Shown: in pieces, positions 55,204-64,000 of the stretch
Position numbering within the stretch: the stretch's first letter is position 1
How the letters are laid out: each line of letters begins with the position of its first letter
NCBI GenBank assembly: GCA_023512835.1
Contig: CM042087.1
Span: forward strand, 6,268,550-6,332,549
Direction of reading: 5' to 3'
Length of the DNA: 64,000 bases
DNA from: Taxillus chinensis
Taxonomy: Eukaryota > Streptophyta > Magnoliopsida > Santalales > Loranthaceae
Notes under the pieces: model-generated
Seen by the model: only the letters and a program-made list of their open reading frames with translations
Database searches by the model: none
What the model was told of the DNA's origin: nothing
Made by a program: the position numbers and the translations under genes

Positions 55204-55387
55204 GTTAAGATGGAGATGAGGCTGTTTCCCTCTCTCTACAAGGATGGACATATATTTGATATTGTGCCTTGTTGGTCTGAAGGATATCTTCCAGAACTAG
55301 CCTTCATTCGGACCTTCATCAACGGAACTGCTGAGGACAGCAAACGATGGAAGAATCTTTCAACTGTCCTCATTCCGTACCGGATTC
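55204..55387 (+). pseudogene. Remnant of a Copia-2-type ORF3, C-terminal part
   Basis: The + strand codes MEMRLFPSLYKDGHIF, EGYLPELAFIRTFI and KRWKNLSTVLIPYRIL. The same blocks lie in broken frames at about 29850-29650 in Copia-2. This is the oldest visible layer: Copia-3 is inserted at its left and Athila-2 at its right (after GGATTC). Confidence 0.75.
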
Positions 55388-56883
55388 TGATAACGTGCAT
55401 TTTATGCCGTTATTCTAGTGTTTATTTAGGATGTTTAAGAGCATGATTAGAGACTTATTGCTTCATATATCATATATATTTGCTCTAACACCTAGGAAGA
55501 TGCTATTTGCAAATACATGTGTTTTTAAGCTGTTTTGGCAGAATTTGGAGCTCACTTTTGACATAGTAGATGGCCTCAAACAATTGGCGTGCAAGAACAA
55601 AAGTTTCTTATAATGATGTCCTCTACCTACCACAGAAATTTCAGAGCATTTGGAGCTGATTTGGAGCTGCACGTGAATTCACCCATTTCACATGCAAGCC
55701 TATTTTTGCCTCTCAGGCCTCTACAGGATGCAAGGAAGCTTGGGGAGAAGTTTGAGCTGATTTGGAGGTGCACATGAATTCAACATATCACGTGCAAATT
55801 GACGTGCAGAGATATTTTTGGACCAATCCTATCGTTTTTTCATGATGATCAATTGTTTCTGAAGGCCCATGTCCAAATTGTGGATGGAAGATAGAGATTC
55901 TAATGTTTCGAGTGTTACTTATCAAAACTACGTCGTTTTGATAGATGGGCTAGGTTACACACCTCAAGGCCCATCTAACCTCTATAAATACAGCATCCAC
56001 GCCCCCTGCTATGTATGCTTGACTCCCCTACACGTTTTTAGAGAGAGAGAGGCTCCACGACTTGGAGGTTGCTCCTTGACCTAGGAGAGCAGCCGTCGCG
56101 AATTTTGGAGCCTGGATTTGAAGCGTTGTTGTGTGCGTGGTTAAGAAGAAGATGTTGAGCTTTTCTGCTTTGTGTTTGCTTGTAATCATGCGTGAGTAGT
56201 TCTTATAATCTAGGGGAGCAATGTAGCCCCCTTGTTGCTTTGCTGTATTTATGAATATTGGGTTTGGATGATTGAAGTTTTGCATGTTTTATGAATCTGT
56301 TCTTAATTTCTATCTTTGGATGTACACCTTGGTATTCTTAGCCCTAGTCTGGGGCGGATTGAGATTCATAACTTATTTGTGATTGGTGTGATCATTATCC
56401 TTTTGCAAGTTTGATTTATTGGCTTTGCATGTTTGTGTGTTTAGATGACCATTCTGGCATATAACTCTTAAAAGGACCTCAATGACCATTTGTTGTCCTT
56501 GGCTTATGTTTAGCATGTTTTCAATCAGACAATCCTAATACCATGAACAGTAGAGATAACATAGGGAGGTGAAATTGTGACCTTAGATGCTTTTAATCCT
56601 TGAATCTTAGTCCTAAAATTAGTTTACTTTCTTTGTTTATTCAGAAAACCAAATAAAAATTAGATCTTTAGTTTAAAAAAGAAAACTTTTTGCCAAGACA
56701 TTTTATAGAACAAGAGTATTTGAGTGTTTTGATTTGAGAACTAGAGAACTAGGCTAATCCCTGTGGGTTCGACTCCTTGCTTGCTGCTATTCTTTTAGTG
56801 CAAACTTAGGGAATTTATTATCTTGAAGAGAGATTTAACGACATTAGCTAGCTCTTTTAGAGAGATTAAAAATCTGTCTGTCA
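55388..56883 (+). repeat. Athila-2 5' LTR
   Basis: 1496 bp, TGATAACGTGC...TCTGTCTGTCA. It has a TATA box (CTATAAATA, 55982-55990), a GA tract (56040-56050), the 22-bp palindrome (55921-55942) and several CACGTG sites. Confidence 0.92.
55611..55990 (+). promoter_or_regulatory. Athila-2 U3 promoter module shared with the chromovirus LTR
   Basis: In order: ATGATGTCC..CTACCACAGAAATTTCAG (55613-55644), GCACGTGAATTCACCCATTTC (55669-55690), ATGCAAGGAAGCTTGGGGAGAAGTTTGAGC-type block (55728-55757), CACGTGCAAATTG (55789-55801), palindrome 55921-55942, TATA 55982. The same blocks occur in the same order on the minus strand at 13509-13910. Transcription would start near 56015. Confidence 0.7.
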
Positions 56884-56886
56884 AAT

Positions 56887-56904
56887 TGGCGCCGTTGCCG
56901 GGGA
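56887..56904 (+). other. Athila-2 primer-binding site
   Basis: TGGCGCCGTTGCCGGGGA, 3 bp after the LTR; the standard Athila/Tat type. Confidence 0.92.
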
Positions 56905-57101
56905 TTCAACGGTTAACTAGTTTTTAAAATCAACATTGAGTGAAATTGTTTGAATTCTGATCTTGGTATTTTATTGTCTTTTATTTTCTGTTATTTTTCT
57001 TTGAGTTTTCATTTATTTATTTCTTTTGTTCGGAGCTGCTGGGTGTGTTCTTGTTGTTTTACAGGAACATACACCAAGTGTTGGAGGAATTCCTAGTTGT
57101 G

Positions 57102-58300
57102 AATGCCAAGACAGGAGTTTATACCATTTAATCAGGAACCTGAAAGATTGTTCAGAGCTCGACGTAGAAGCGACTAGGGGAAGCGACACGTGAGGTGAAG
57201 AAGCACTGCAAGGCTTAGAGCTTTCAGTTGGTGAATTGATGGCAGATTTAAGGCCTGATGGTGGTGCACCACAAGGAGGGGCCAATTACAATGGCCAGTA
57301 TCCAGAAGAAGAGGGTAATCGGTTTATGCCCAGAACCTTCTTAGATTATGCGAGGCCGATGATGTCAGACCATTATTCTGGGATTCGGCAGACAAGAGTC
57401 CAAGAAAATAGCTTCGAGTTGAAGCCGGCATTGATCAACATGGTGAGCAACAACGCGTTTGGAGGAACAGCCGTGGATGATCCACACCAGCATTTGATGA
57501 GGTTCTACCAGATGTGCGACACCATAAAGATCAACAATGTATCGAAGGAGGCAATAAAGCTAAGGCTTTTCCCTTTCTCTTTAAGAGATAGAGCTCTTTG
57601 CTGGTTCAACAGTCTGCTAGCAGGTTCAATCAACACTTGGGAGGAGATGCAGACCAAGTTCATGTCAAAGTACTTCCCTCCTTCCAAGGTGATCCAGCTC
57701 AGAGGGGAGATTAGCAGATTCAGGCAAGATAAGATGGAGACTCTTCATGAAGCTTGGGAGCGTTTCAAAGACTTAGTGAGAAGATGCCCTGATCATGGAA
57801 GACCCTAGTGGATTCAAATTGAATCTTTCTACACAGGTCTTTAGTCCCACTCACAAGACAAGGTGAATGCAGCTGCTGGAGGATGCTTGATGAATCTAGA
57901 GCCTGACGCAGCAGCAGAGCTCTTAGAGAGGCTGTCATTAGCTGATTGGCAGTGGTCTAATGTGCGTACTTCAAAGCCAAGGGAGAAGATATCTTCAGTT
58001 GATAATTCTTCCAATGATATGCAAGCACAAATTCAAGCTTTAGTGAAAGGCATGGAAGTATTGGCTCTTAAAGTTGAAGGATCACAACAAGCTTTACTAG
58101 TAGCTGAGCAGGGCTGGAATGGAGCTGAAGAAGCAAATTATGTTGGAAGAAAGGGCTTGTACCAGAAGCAGCAATTTTATCCTCAACATCAACAAGGGTA
58201 CAATTAGAACCAGCAGCAATCTCAGCCAGTTCAGAAAAACCAGAACCGAGGGGGAGATACCTCATTTTAGTACAAATATGTGCCCCCAAGGATGAAGCAG
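57102..58300 (+). pseudogene. Athila-2 gag
   Basis: The likely start is the ATG at 57102 (MPRQEFIPFNQEPERLF), followed by a frame problem near 57170-57235. The long open piece 57236-57808 carries the capsid blocks: NRFMPRTFLDYARPM, FGGTAVDDPHQHLMRFYQMC, FPFSLRDRALCWFNSL, KYFPPSKVIQLRGEI and EAWERFKDLVRRCPDHG. Stops at 57807 and 57841 interrupt, then VNAAAGGCLMNLEPDAA continues to 58207, with a Gln/Tyr-rich tail. Confidence 0.85.
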
Positions 58301-58399
58301 AATCCGTATGCTACGGATAATTATTTACACCCACCTCCAGGATTCGAGCGAAGAACTTGACCTCGGCCTCAACGAGAAAGAGGAAGGGTATATCAGAAT

Positions 58400-59086
58400 G
58401 TGGATGAGCCAACCAAAAGAGAGGATAATTTGGAGGAAAGGGTAGTCACCATAGAATCTTCAATGAAGAATATAGAAAAGCTGCTTGTGAGTTTGGCCCA
58501 AAATGTAAATCAAGGAGTCTCAGCTAAATCTTTTCCAAGTGATACTGAGGTGAACCCCAAGGAGAGCTGCAAGGTTATTACTCTAAGAAGCGGGAAGGCA
58601 CTGAAAGAAGCTGAAGAGCCTAAGAAGAAGGCAAATGCAAAAGAACAGAGCAGACCCTTGGAAGCTGATGACCAAGGAAAATCAGATAAAGCTGAAGAAA
58701 GAGTGCAAGAAAAGAAGGACCAGCAGCTGAGTCAAGACAGAATAGCTGAAGAACAGAGGCAAGAGCTCAGGCCTACTATGCCATTTCCTCAGCGGATGAG
58801 AAATGAGAGGGTTGAGGAAGAGTATGAGCGCTTCTTGAGTTTATTCAAGAAGCTTGAAATTAATATCCCATTTGTGGAAATCTTGGAGCAGATGCCTAGG
58901 TACAGAAAGTACATCAAAGATTTTGTGAAGAAGAAGAGAAGGTATGGGGATCATGAGACTGTGGCAGTCACTAACGAGGTGAGCAGTGTTGTTCAAAAGA
59001 GCTTGCCCATCAAGCATAAAGATCCGGGCAGTTTTAATCTCCCTTGTGTGATTGGCAATGCACCGCAACGCCCGAGCCTTATGTGA
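58400..59086 (+). CDS. Athila-2 gag-protease linker
   Basis: 228 open codons. A coiled-coil-like start (LEERVVTIESSMKNIEKLLV), then VITLRSGKALKEAEEPKKKA, a Glu/Lys/Gln-rich region and FLSLFKKLEINIPFVEILEQMPRYRKYIKDF, the usual Athila motif before protease. A frameshift near 59055-59060 separates it from the protease site. Confidence 0.85.
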   Translation: MDEPTKREDNLEERVVTIESSMKNIEKLLVSLAQNVNQGVSAKSFPSDTEVNPKESCKVITLRSGKALKEAEEPKKKANAKEQSRPLEADDQGKSDKAEERVQEKKDQQLSQDRIAEEQRQELRPTMPFPQRMRNERVEEEYERFLSLFKKLEINIPFVEILEQMPRYRKYIKDFVKKKRRYGDHETVAVTNEVSSVVQKSLPIKHKDPGSFNLPCVIGNAPQRPSLM

Positions 59087-60946
59087 TTTAGGGGCCAGCA
59101 TCAATTTGATCTCCTTTGCTTTGTACAAGCGACTTGGGCTTAAGGGCATGAAGACCACTTCCATATCATTGCGGTTCTTGACCGGTTCTTTGGAAAGCCT
59201 GAAGGGATAATTGAAGACATGTTAGTCAAAGTGGGCTCCTTCATATTTCCAGCGGACTTTGTAGTTTTGGAGATGGAAGAAGATAGAGGAGTTCAGCTAC
59301 TCCTTGGAAGACCGTTTCTCAGAACGGGTTGTGCATTGATTGATGTTGCTCAAGGGCAGCTAACTCTGAGAATTAATGAGGAGACCTTAGTCTTCCACAT
59401 GGGGAAGGCTTTGCAAGGTCAAGAGGAGGAGGATTGCCTTTGGGTTGGAGACCTTGAGGAATTGGTGGAAGACTACTTGGCAGAAGAAATTACCACCACC
59501 AATAATGGAGCCCTTCAACTTATAGAAGCTCAACAAGATGAAGAGATGTACTTGACAGCTGAGGAAGTTGAGCAAACTACAAACTCTCTGGAGCAAGCTG
59601 AGGAGGAGAAACAAGATGACGTGCCTCCAGCTCCAGAACTGAAGGAGCTGCCTGGACACCTAAGGTATGAATTTCTAGACTCTACAAATCAATTCCCTGT
59701 CATTGTTGCTTCTAATTTGAATGATGTGGAGTGTACTCAATTGCTAGAAGTCCTTAGGAAACACAAAAAGGCCCTAGGATGGAACATTGAAGACATTAGG
59801 GGTATTAGTCCAGGGATTTGCATGCATAAAATTTTGATGAATGATGATTTTAAACCCACTGCTGAAAGACAAAGAAGATTAAACCCTGCCATGAAAGAAG
59901 TTGTTAGAAAAGAAATTTTAAAATGGAAAAATGCGGGCATAATTTATGCTATCTCCGATAGTGAGTGGGTGAGTCCATTGCATGTTGTGCCCAAAAAAGG
60001 GGGCATGACCGTGATTAAAAATGAAAAAAATGAATTGATCCCATCTCGCACTATGACGGGGTGGAGAGTGTGTGTTGACTATAGAAAGCTGAACAAGGCT
60101 ACTAGGAAGGATCATTTTCCTCTTCCTTTCATTGACCAAATGTTGGATAGGTTAGCTGGCTATAGTCACTACTGCTTTTTAGATGGCTATTCCGGGTATA
60201 ATCAGATCATGGTTAAGCCTGAGGACCAAGAAAAGACCACCTTCACGTGCCCTTTTGGCACTTTTACATTTAGGGGAATGCCATTTGGGCTTTGTAATGC
60301 CCCTGCCACCTTTCAAAGGTGTATGATGGCCATTTTTCAGGGTTTGGTTGAGGAGATCATGGAGGTCTTCATGGATGACTTCTCGGTGTTTGGTTCCTCA
60401 TACCAACAGTGCTTGAAAAATCTAGATGTGGTCTTAGAGAGATGTGAGGAGAAGGAACTAGTCCTAAATTGGGAGAAATGCCATTTCATGGTAACTGAGG
60501 GGATAGTTCTAGGGCACAAGGTGTCTGCACATGGTTTGGAGGTAGACAAGGTAAAAATCTCCACTATTGAGACTCTGCCACCTCCAACCAATGAAAAAGG
60601 AGTGAGAAGTTTCCTTGGCCATGCTGGCTTTTATAGGAGATTTATTAAGGACTTCTCAAAAATTGCAAAACCCATGAGTAGGTTGTTAGAAAAAGACACA
60701 AGCTTTGAGTTTAATGCAGATTGCTTAGAAGCTTTCAACATCCTCAAGGGTAAGTTAGTCACTGAACCTGTTATAGTCACACCTGACTGGGCTCAGCCTT
60801 TTGAGCTAATGTGTGATGCGAGTGATTATGTTGTGGGGGTAGTGTTAGGGCAAAGGCGAGAAAAGGTGTTTAGGGTCATTTACTATGCTAGTAAGACCTT
60901 AGATGATGCTCAACGAACTATACCACCACCGAGAAAGAGTTGCTAG
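59087..60946 (+). CDS. Athila-2 protease and reverse transcriptase/RNase H
   Basis: The protease site [12 protein letters not shown] lies at about 59078-59115 in another frame. The open 575-codon piece starts at 59219: [26 protein letters not shown], an acidic insert, [82 protein letters not shown], catalytic [26 protein letters not shown] and [15 protein letters not shown]. It ends in a frameshift at about 60925, inside the RNase H TTTEKE block. Confidence 0.9.
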
Positions 60947-61317
60947 CCGTGGTTTATGGTCGCAACAAGTTTAGACCCTACCTTTTGGGGTCTAAAGTCA
61001 TTGTTTATATTGATCATGCTGCATTGAAATATTTGTTTGCTAAAAAAGAAGCTAAGCCACGCTTGATTAGATGGGTTCTCCTCTTACAGGAATTTGACCT
61101 TGAAATTAGAGACACAAAGGGAGCCCTAAATTCTGTGGCTGATCACCTCTCCCGTGTGGAGAATGCACCTAAGTCTCTACCCATTGTAGATGACTTTCCT
61201 GATGAGAAGTTGTTTGAGGTGCATCATCTTCCTTGGTTTGCTGACATAGCAAATTATTTAGCCACCTGGGTTCATACCCAAGCGGTTAGACTACCACCAG
61301 GAGAAAGAAATTGGTAG
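60940..61317 (+). CDS. Athila-2 RNase H C-terminal part
   Basis: [41 protein letters not shown] and [22 protein letters not shown]. It continues the RT frame after one frameshift. A second frame change at about 61275-61320 leads into integrase. Confidence 0.88.
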   Translation: MLAVVYGRNKFRPYLLGSKVIVYIDHAALKYLFAKKEAKPRLIRWVLLLQEFDLEIRDTKGALNSVADHLSRVENAPKSLPIVDDFPDEKLFEVHHLPWFADIANYLATWVHTQAVRLPPGERNW

Positions 61318-62468
61318 TGGATGCTAAGAAATTCATTTGGGAAGACCCAATTCTTTATAGGAGGTGTCCAGACCAAATCATTAGAAAGTGTGTCCTTGAG
61401 GAGGAGGTAGATGACATAATACATCATTGTCATGCATCACATTATGGGGGCCACTTTGGGGTGCAAAGAACTGTGGCTAAAATCATGCAGTGTGGCTTTT
61501 ATTGGCCTCATATGGTGAAAGACACCTATGTCTACATTAAAAAGTGTGATAGATGTCAAAGGGTAGGTGGTCTGTCTAGGAAAAATGAGATGCCCTTAAT
61601 TGGAATCCTTCCAATTGAAATTTTTGACATTTGGGGCATTGACTTCATGGGGCCATTCCCCAATTCTGATGGGTATTCATACATTTTGCTTGCTGTGGAT
61701 TATGTGTCTAAGTGGGTAGAAGCTATTCCTACTAGAGTGAATGATGCTAGGGTTGTGACTCACTTCCTTACTAGGAACATCTTTAGCCGTTTTGGGATAC
61801 CAAGGGCTATAATTAGTGATGAGGGTAGTCATTTCTGCAACAAATTGTTTGACAAATTATTGAACAAGTATGGTGCAACTCATAGGAAGTCTTTAGCTTA
61901 CCATCCACAAGCTAATGGACAAGCAGAAGTGTCCAACAGAGAGATTAAGGCCATTTTAGAGAAAACTGTAGGAGCCAATAGGAAAGATTGGTCTCAAAGG
62001 CTTGATGAAGCCTTATGGGCATATAGGACAGCTTACAAAACTCCCATTGGGATGTCCCCTTACCGTATTCTATATGGTAAGGCATGTCACTTGCCTGTGG
62101 AACTAGAACACAAGGCTCATTGGGCCTTGAAGAAGTTAAATTTTAACCCACAAGAGATCAAGGAGCTTAGGATGACTCAATTAATTGAGTTAGATGAGCT
62201 TAGGATGGATGCCTATGATAGTGCTAAATTTTACAAAGAAAGAACTAAGAAATGGCATGATAGGCAATTCAACAATGAACCTTTAACCTTAGGGCAGAAA
62301 GTTCTTCTATTTAACACAAGGTTGAGGTTATTTCCTGGAAAATTAAGGTCCAAGTGGATGGGACCTTTTGTGATAGTTGATAAGAAGCCATATGGGAGCT
62401 TTGAGCTCCAAGTCGGTAGATGGCAAGAAATTTTGGGTGAATGGCAACAGATCGAAACCATACTTTGA
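61311..62468 (+). CDS. Athila-2 integrase
   Basis: 385 open codons. Zinc site: His-His in [11 protein letters not shown] and Cys-Cys in CDRCQRVG. All three catalytic residues are seen: [23 protein letters not shown] and [36 protein letters not shown] and [21 protein letters not shown] close it. No stop interrupts it; by sequence it is the best preserved integrase here. Confidence 0.93.
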   Translation: MVVDAKKFIWEDPILYRRCPDQIIRKCVLEEEVDDIIHHCHASHYGGHFGVQRTVAKIMQCGFYWPHMVKDTYVYIKKCDRCQRVGGLSRKNEMPLIGILPIEIFDIWGIDFMGPFPNSDGYSYILLAVDYVSKWVEAIPTRVNDARVVTHFLTRNIFSRFGIPRAIISDEGSHFCNKLFDKLLNKYGATHRKSLAYHPQANGQAEVSNREIKAILEKTVGANRKDWSQRLDEALWAYRTAYKTPIGMSPYRILYGKACHLPVELEHKAHWALKKLNFNPQEIKELRMTQLIELDELRMDAYDSAKFYKERTKKWHDRQFNNEPLTLGQKVLLFNTRLRLFPGKLRSKWMGPFVIVDKKPYGSFELQVGRWQEILGEWQQIETIL

Positions 62469-63366
62469 TTCAACTCAGAGGGAGATAGTTGATTCCCTCT
62501 CTTTCACCATTGCATGATCATAACTGAAAGTCTAGCTACAGACTTTAAATAAAGCGCTGGTTGGGAGGCAACCCAATGTTTATTGCTATATTTCATTTTA
62601 TGTTATTTTCTTTTATTTATTTTATTCACTAAATTGTTTGCAAGCTAACCATTGTGCAGGAGACTTTGCTTCTTTCTTAACTAACTATTTGTTGAGCAAA
62701 TTATTGGGTCCTGAACTTGTGGAATTGTTTTTAAAGTCAAAGTCAAGGAGCAAGGAGCAACTGAAGCCCAAAAGTGCTTGAAGATGGGCTCAAACAATTC
62801 ACGTGCAAGACTTAAAGATGGTCCATAATGCACAAGCAACTAAGTGGAGAAATTTGGGCCAGTTTGGGCCTGAACGTGATTTGCACGTGAATTGCCCAAT
62901 TCACGTGCACCTCCTTTTGAGCTGTAACTTTCTGGAATGGTAGATGAAGACCATGTGAATGACGTTTACTCTTTCACGCGAATTGCTAGCTGTCATATGG
63001 TGGTTCAAAAATGCAAAATACCGATTTTAGCCCTCCTAGAAGCTTCAAACAATTCACGTGCAGAAGGGACTATTGCTTGCCAGCTCAAGGAGGACCCACC
63101 ACCAATGTTTGGGACGATTCTGACCTGCACGCCAATTCAACCAATTCACGTGCAAGGGCTATTTTGGTCAGAACACTCTAAAAATTTAGGGGCACATGTA
63201 TCACGCCAATTGGAGCATCTTTCCTTCTGCACGCTATATAAAGAGAGGTCATCTTCAAAGGCTTCCACACCAAAATCACTCCAGATCTGAGTATTAGAGA
63301 AACTCTGCTCTTTTGCTCTCTTGCTCTTTAGTTTTCTGCTCTTTGCTCTTTATTCTCATTTCAAAG
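62469..63366 (+). promoter_or_regulatory. Interval between pol and ORF3 with CACGTG sites and a TATA box
   Basis: Non-coding. Paired CACGTG sites recur (TTCACGTGCA or its inverse at about 62798, 62881, 62900, 63054 and 63147). A weaker copy of the LTR block (GCTGTAACTTTCTGGAATGGTAGATGAAGACCAT) lies at 62920-62954. CTATATAAAG at 63234-63243 is a good TATA box 124 bp before the ORF3 ATG, followed by a CT-rich leader. A separate ORF3 promoter is an inference. Confidence 0.55.
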
Positions 63367-63780
63367 ATGGTGCGCACAAGGAGGACTGGCCAGGAGGAGG
63401 TGCACTCACCTAGTGCTGATAGCCAACCTGAAGAGGAGATACTCTTGGGGCATGCTCTTGATATGCAGGCTTTGGAGGCTTCAGAGCTGGGCTGGGCTAG
63501 AGAGGTGGCTCTTAAAATTCAAAATCTGGGCTTACAAAGGTTAGTATCTTCCCAGCCAGCTATTTCCTATTCTGCCCTACAAGAATTTCATGCATCTGTC
63601 TCTATGAGTGAGGATGAACTAATAGGGGTTGTGCAAGAGGTTTATGTCAGAATAACCCCTGAAATTATTAGACATTGCCTTAACCTCCCTGCACCCAGTG
63701 ATAGCCTTCCTCAGCTAAGCCTAGGAGAATTTGGTACTGCATGCAACTATGCTAGAAAATTTCAAAGTAGAAGGCAGTAG
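63367..63780 (+). CDS. Athila-2 ORF3, N-terminal part
   Basis: The start ATG at 63367 (MVRTRRTGQEEVHSPSAD) is chosen because it follows the TATA box and leader and opens a basic/acidic N-terminus usual for Athila ORF3. The core has YSALQEFHASVSMSEDELIG, then VRITPEIIRHCLNLPAPSD, comparable to ITITPAVLRAALHLLPGEP in Copia-2 ORF3. The position after pol is that of the Athila env-like gene, but no membrane span or signal peptide is visible in this part. A TAG at 63778-63780 ends the frame; coding-like sequence (HMLNVDWATTIFKWW) continues in other frames to the window end. Confidence 0.7.
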   Translation: MVRTRRTGQEEVHSPSADSQPEEEILLGHALDMQALEASELGWAREVALKIQNLGLQRLVSSQPAISYSALQEFHASVSMSEDELIGVVQEVYVRITPEIIRHCLNLPAPSDSLPQLSLGEFGTACNYARKFQSRRQ

Positions 63781-64000
63781 ACCAAGAATGGTTTTGTTGG
63801 AAGATTTAGATGCCTAGCTTACCTGGTAGGAAGATGCTTATTGATTTAAACCAGTGGGATAGATAATGTGCCTAAGCCACACCTGGAGTTGATGTATAGC
63901 ATTGATCATATGCTAAATGTGGATTGGGCCACTACCATTTTTAAATGGTGGAAGAAAAACTCATCAAAGCAGATAAATGACAGATTTTTGTGTTTGATAT
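63781..64000 (+). pseudogene. Continuation of Athila-2 ORF3, broken
   Basis: PHLELMYSIDHMLNVDW and TTIFKWWKKNSSKQI resemble transposon ORF3 coding (a Leu/Trp-rich helical region). Stops at about 63780 and 63849 interrupt. The end is outside the window. Confidence 0.45.

Larger units (their letters stand above)
55388..64000 (+). mobile_element. Athila-2: Athila-like gypsy element, 3' end outside the window
   Basis: + strand: LTR 55388-56883, PBS, gag from 57102, protease, RT, RNase H, integrase to 62468, a regulatory-looking interval, and ORF3 from 63367. It is the same superfamily lineage as Athila-1 but a different family: LTR and gag differ. The 3' LTR and TSD lie right of the window. Confidence 0.9.

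Noticed and set aside
63234..63243. TATA box as that of a host gene
   Set aside because: The downstream frame is the Athila ORF3 and the upstream sequence is the end of Athila pol.

Overview
The window is intergenic DNA from a flowering plant with a large, repeat-rich genome. I see no host gene, tRNA, rRNA, CRISPR array or prokaryotic signal. Nearly every base belongs to LTR retrotransposons, and the species cannot be named from this sequence. All names below (Copia-1, Athila-1 and so on) are local labels. Lineages are assigned by motif reading, not by a database search.

The layout is a deep nest that can be resolved from target-site duplications (TSDs). The outermost layers are: a remnant of a copia third ORF (55204-55387); Copia-3 on the + strand (50709-55203, 5' part lost off the left edge); and Copia-1 on the - strand (from before base 1 to 50708, 5' LTR 49176-50708, 3' LTR 1-661), which sits inside Copia-3. 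Copia-1 was hit by a solo LTR of Tat/Ogre type (6385-9087, TSD ACCAT). It was also hit by a 35-kb Athila-like composite (11566-46692, TSD CCCTT). The composite itself holds a Tekay/Del-like chromovirus (12306-21239, TSD TGGCT), a solo LTR with Tekay-like ends (23009-25572, TSD AGTTC) and a second Sirevirus-like copia element, Copia-2 (28486-40602). On the right, a separate Athila-like element (Athila-2, 55388 to beyond 64000) interrupts the old copia remnant.

The most unusual structure is the Athila-1 composite. Its outer ends are two LTRs in opposite orientation, so both outer ends are the U3 end. The internal join links a + strand gag to the U5 end of a - strand copy, with the three extra bases normally found between LTR and primer-binding site. 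This suggests that an inverted, end-joined or auto-integrated cDNA dimer was inserted by integrase with a perfect 5-bp TSD. A later deletion between two TATCA repeats trimmed the right LTR.

Other points of interest: (i) Copia-1 carries, after pol, a broken third ORF ending in a Ulp1/C48 cysteine-peptidase-like domain with His, Asp and Cys still readable. (ii) Copia-2 keeps a 693-codon open third ORF, and the start of a similar ORF3 is seen in Athila-2, so a related domain appears downstream of pol in both superfamilies. (iii) The Tekay-like LTR and the Athila-2 LTR share a roughly 380-bp promoter module: the same ordered blocks, CACGTG sites, a 22-bp ACGT palindrome and a TATA box. CACGTG sites and a TATA box recur just upstream of the Athila-2 ORF3.

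All pol genes are broken by stops or frameshifts except for long open segments. Many stops fit C-to-T change, as expected for methylated, silenced copies.
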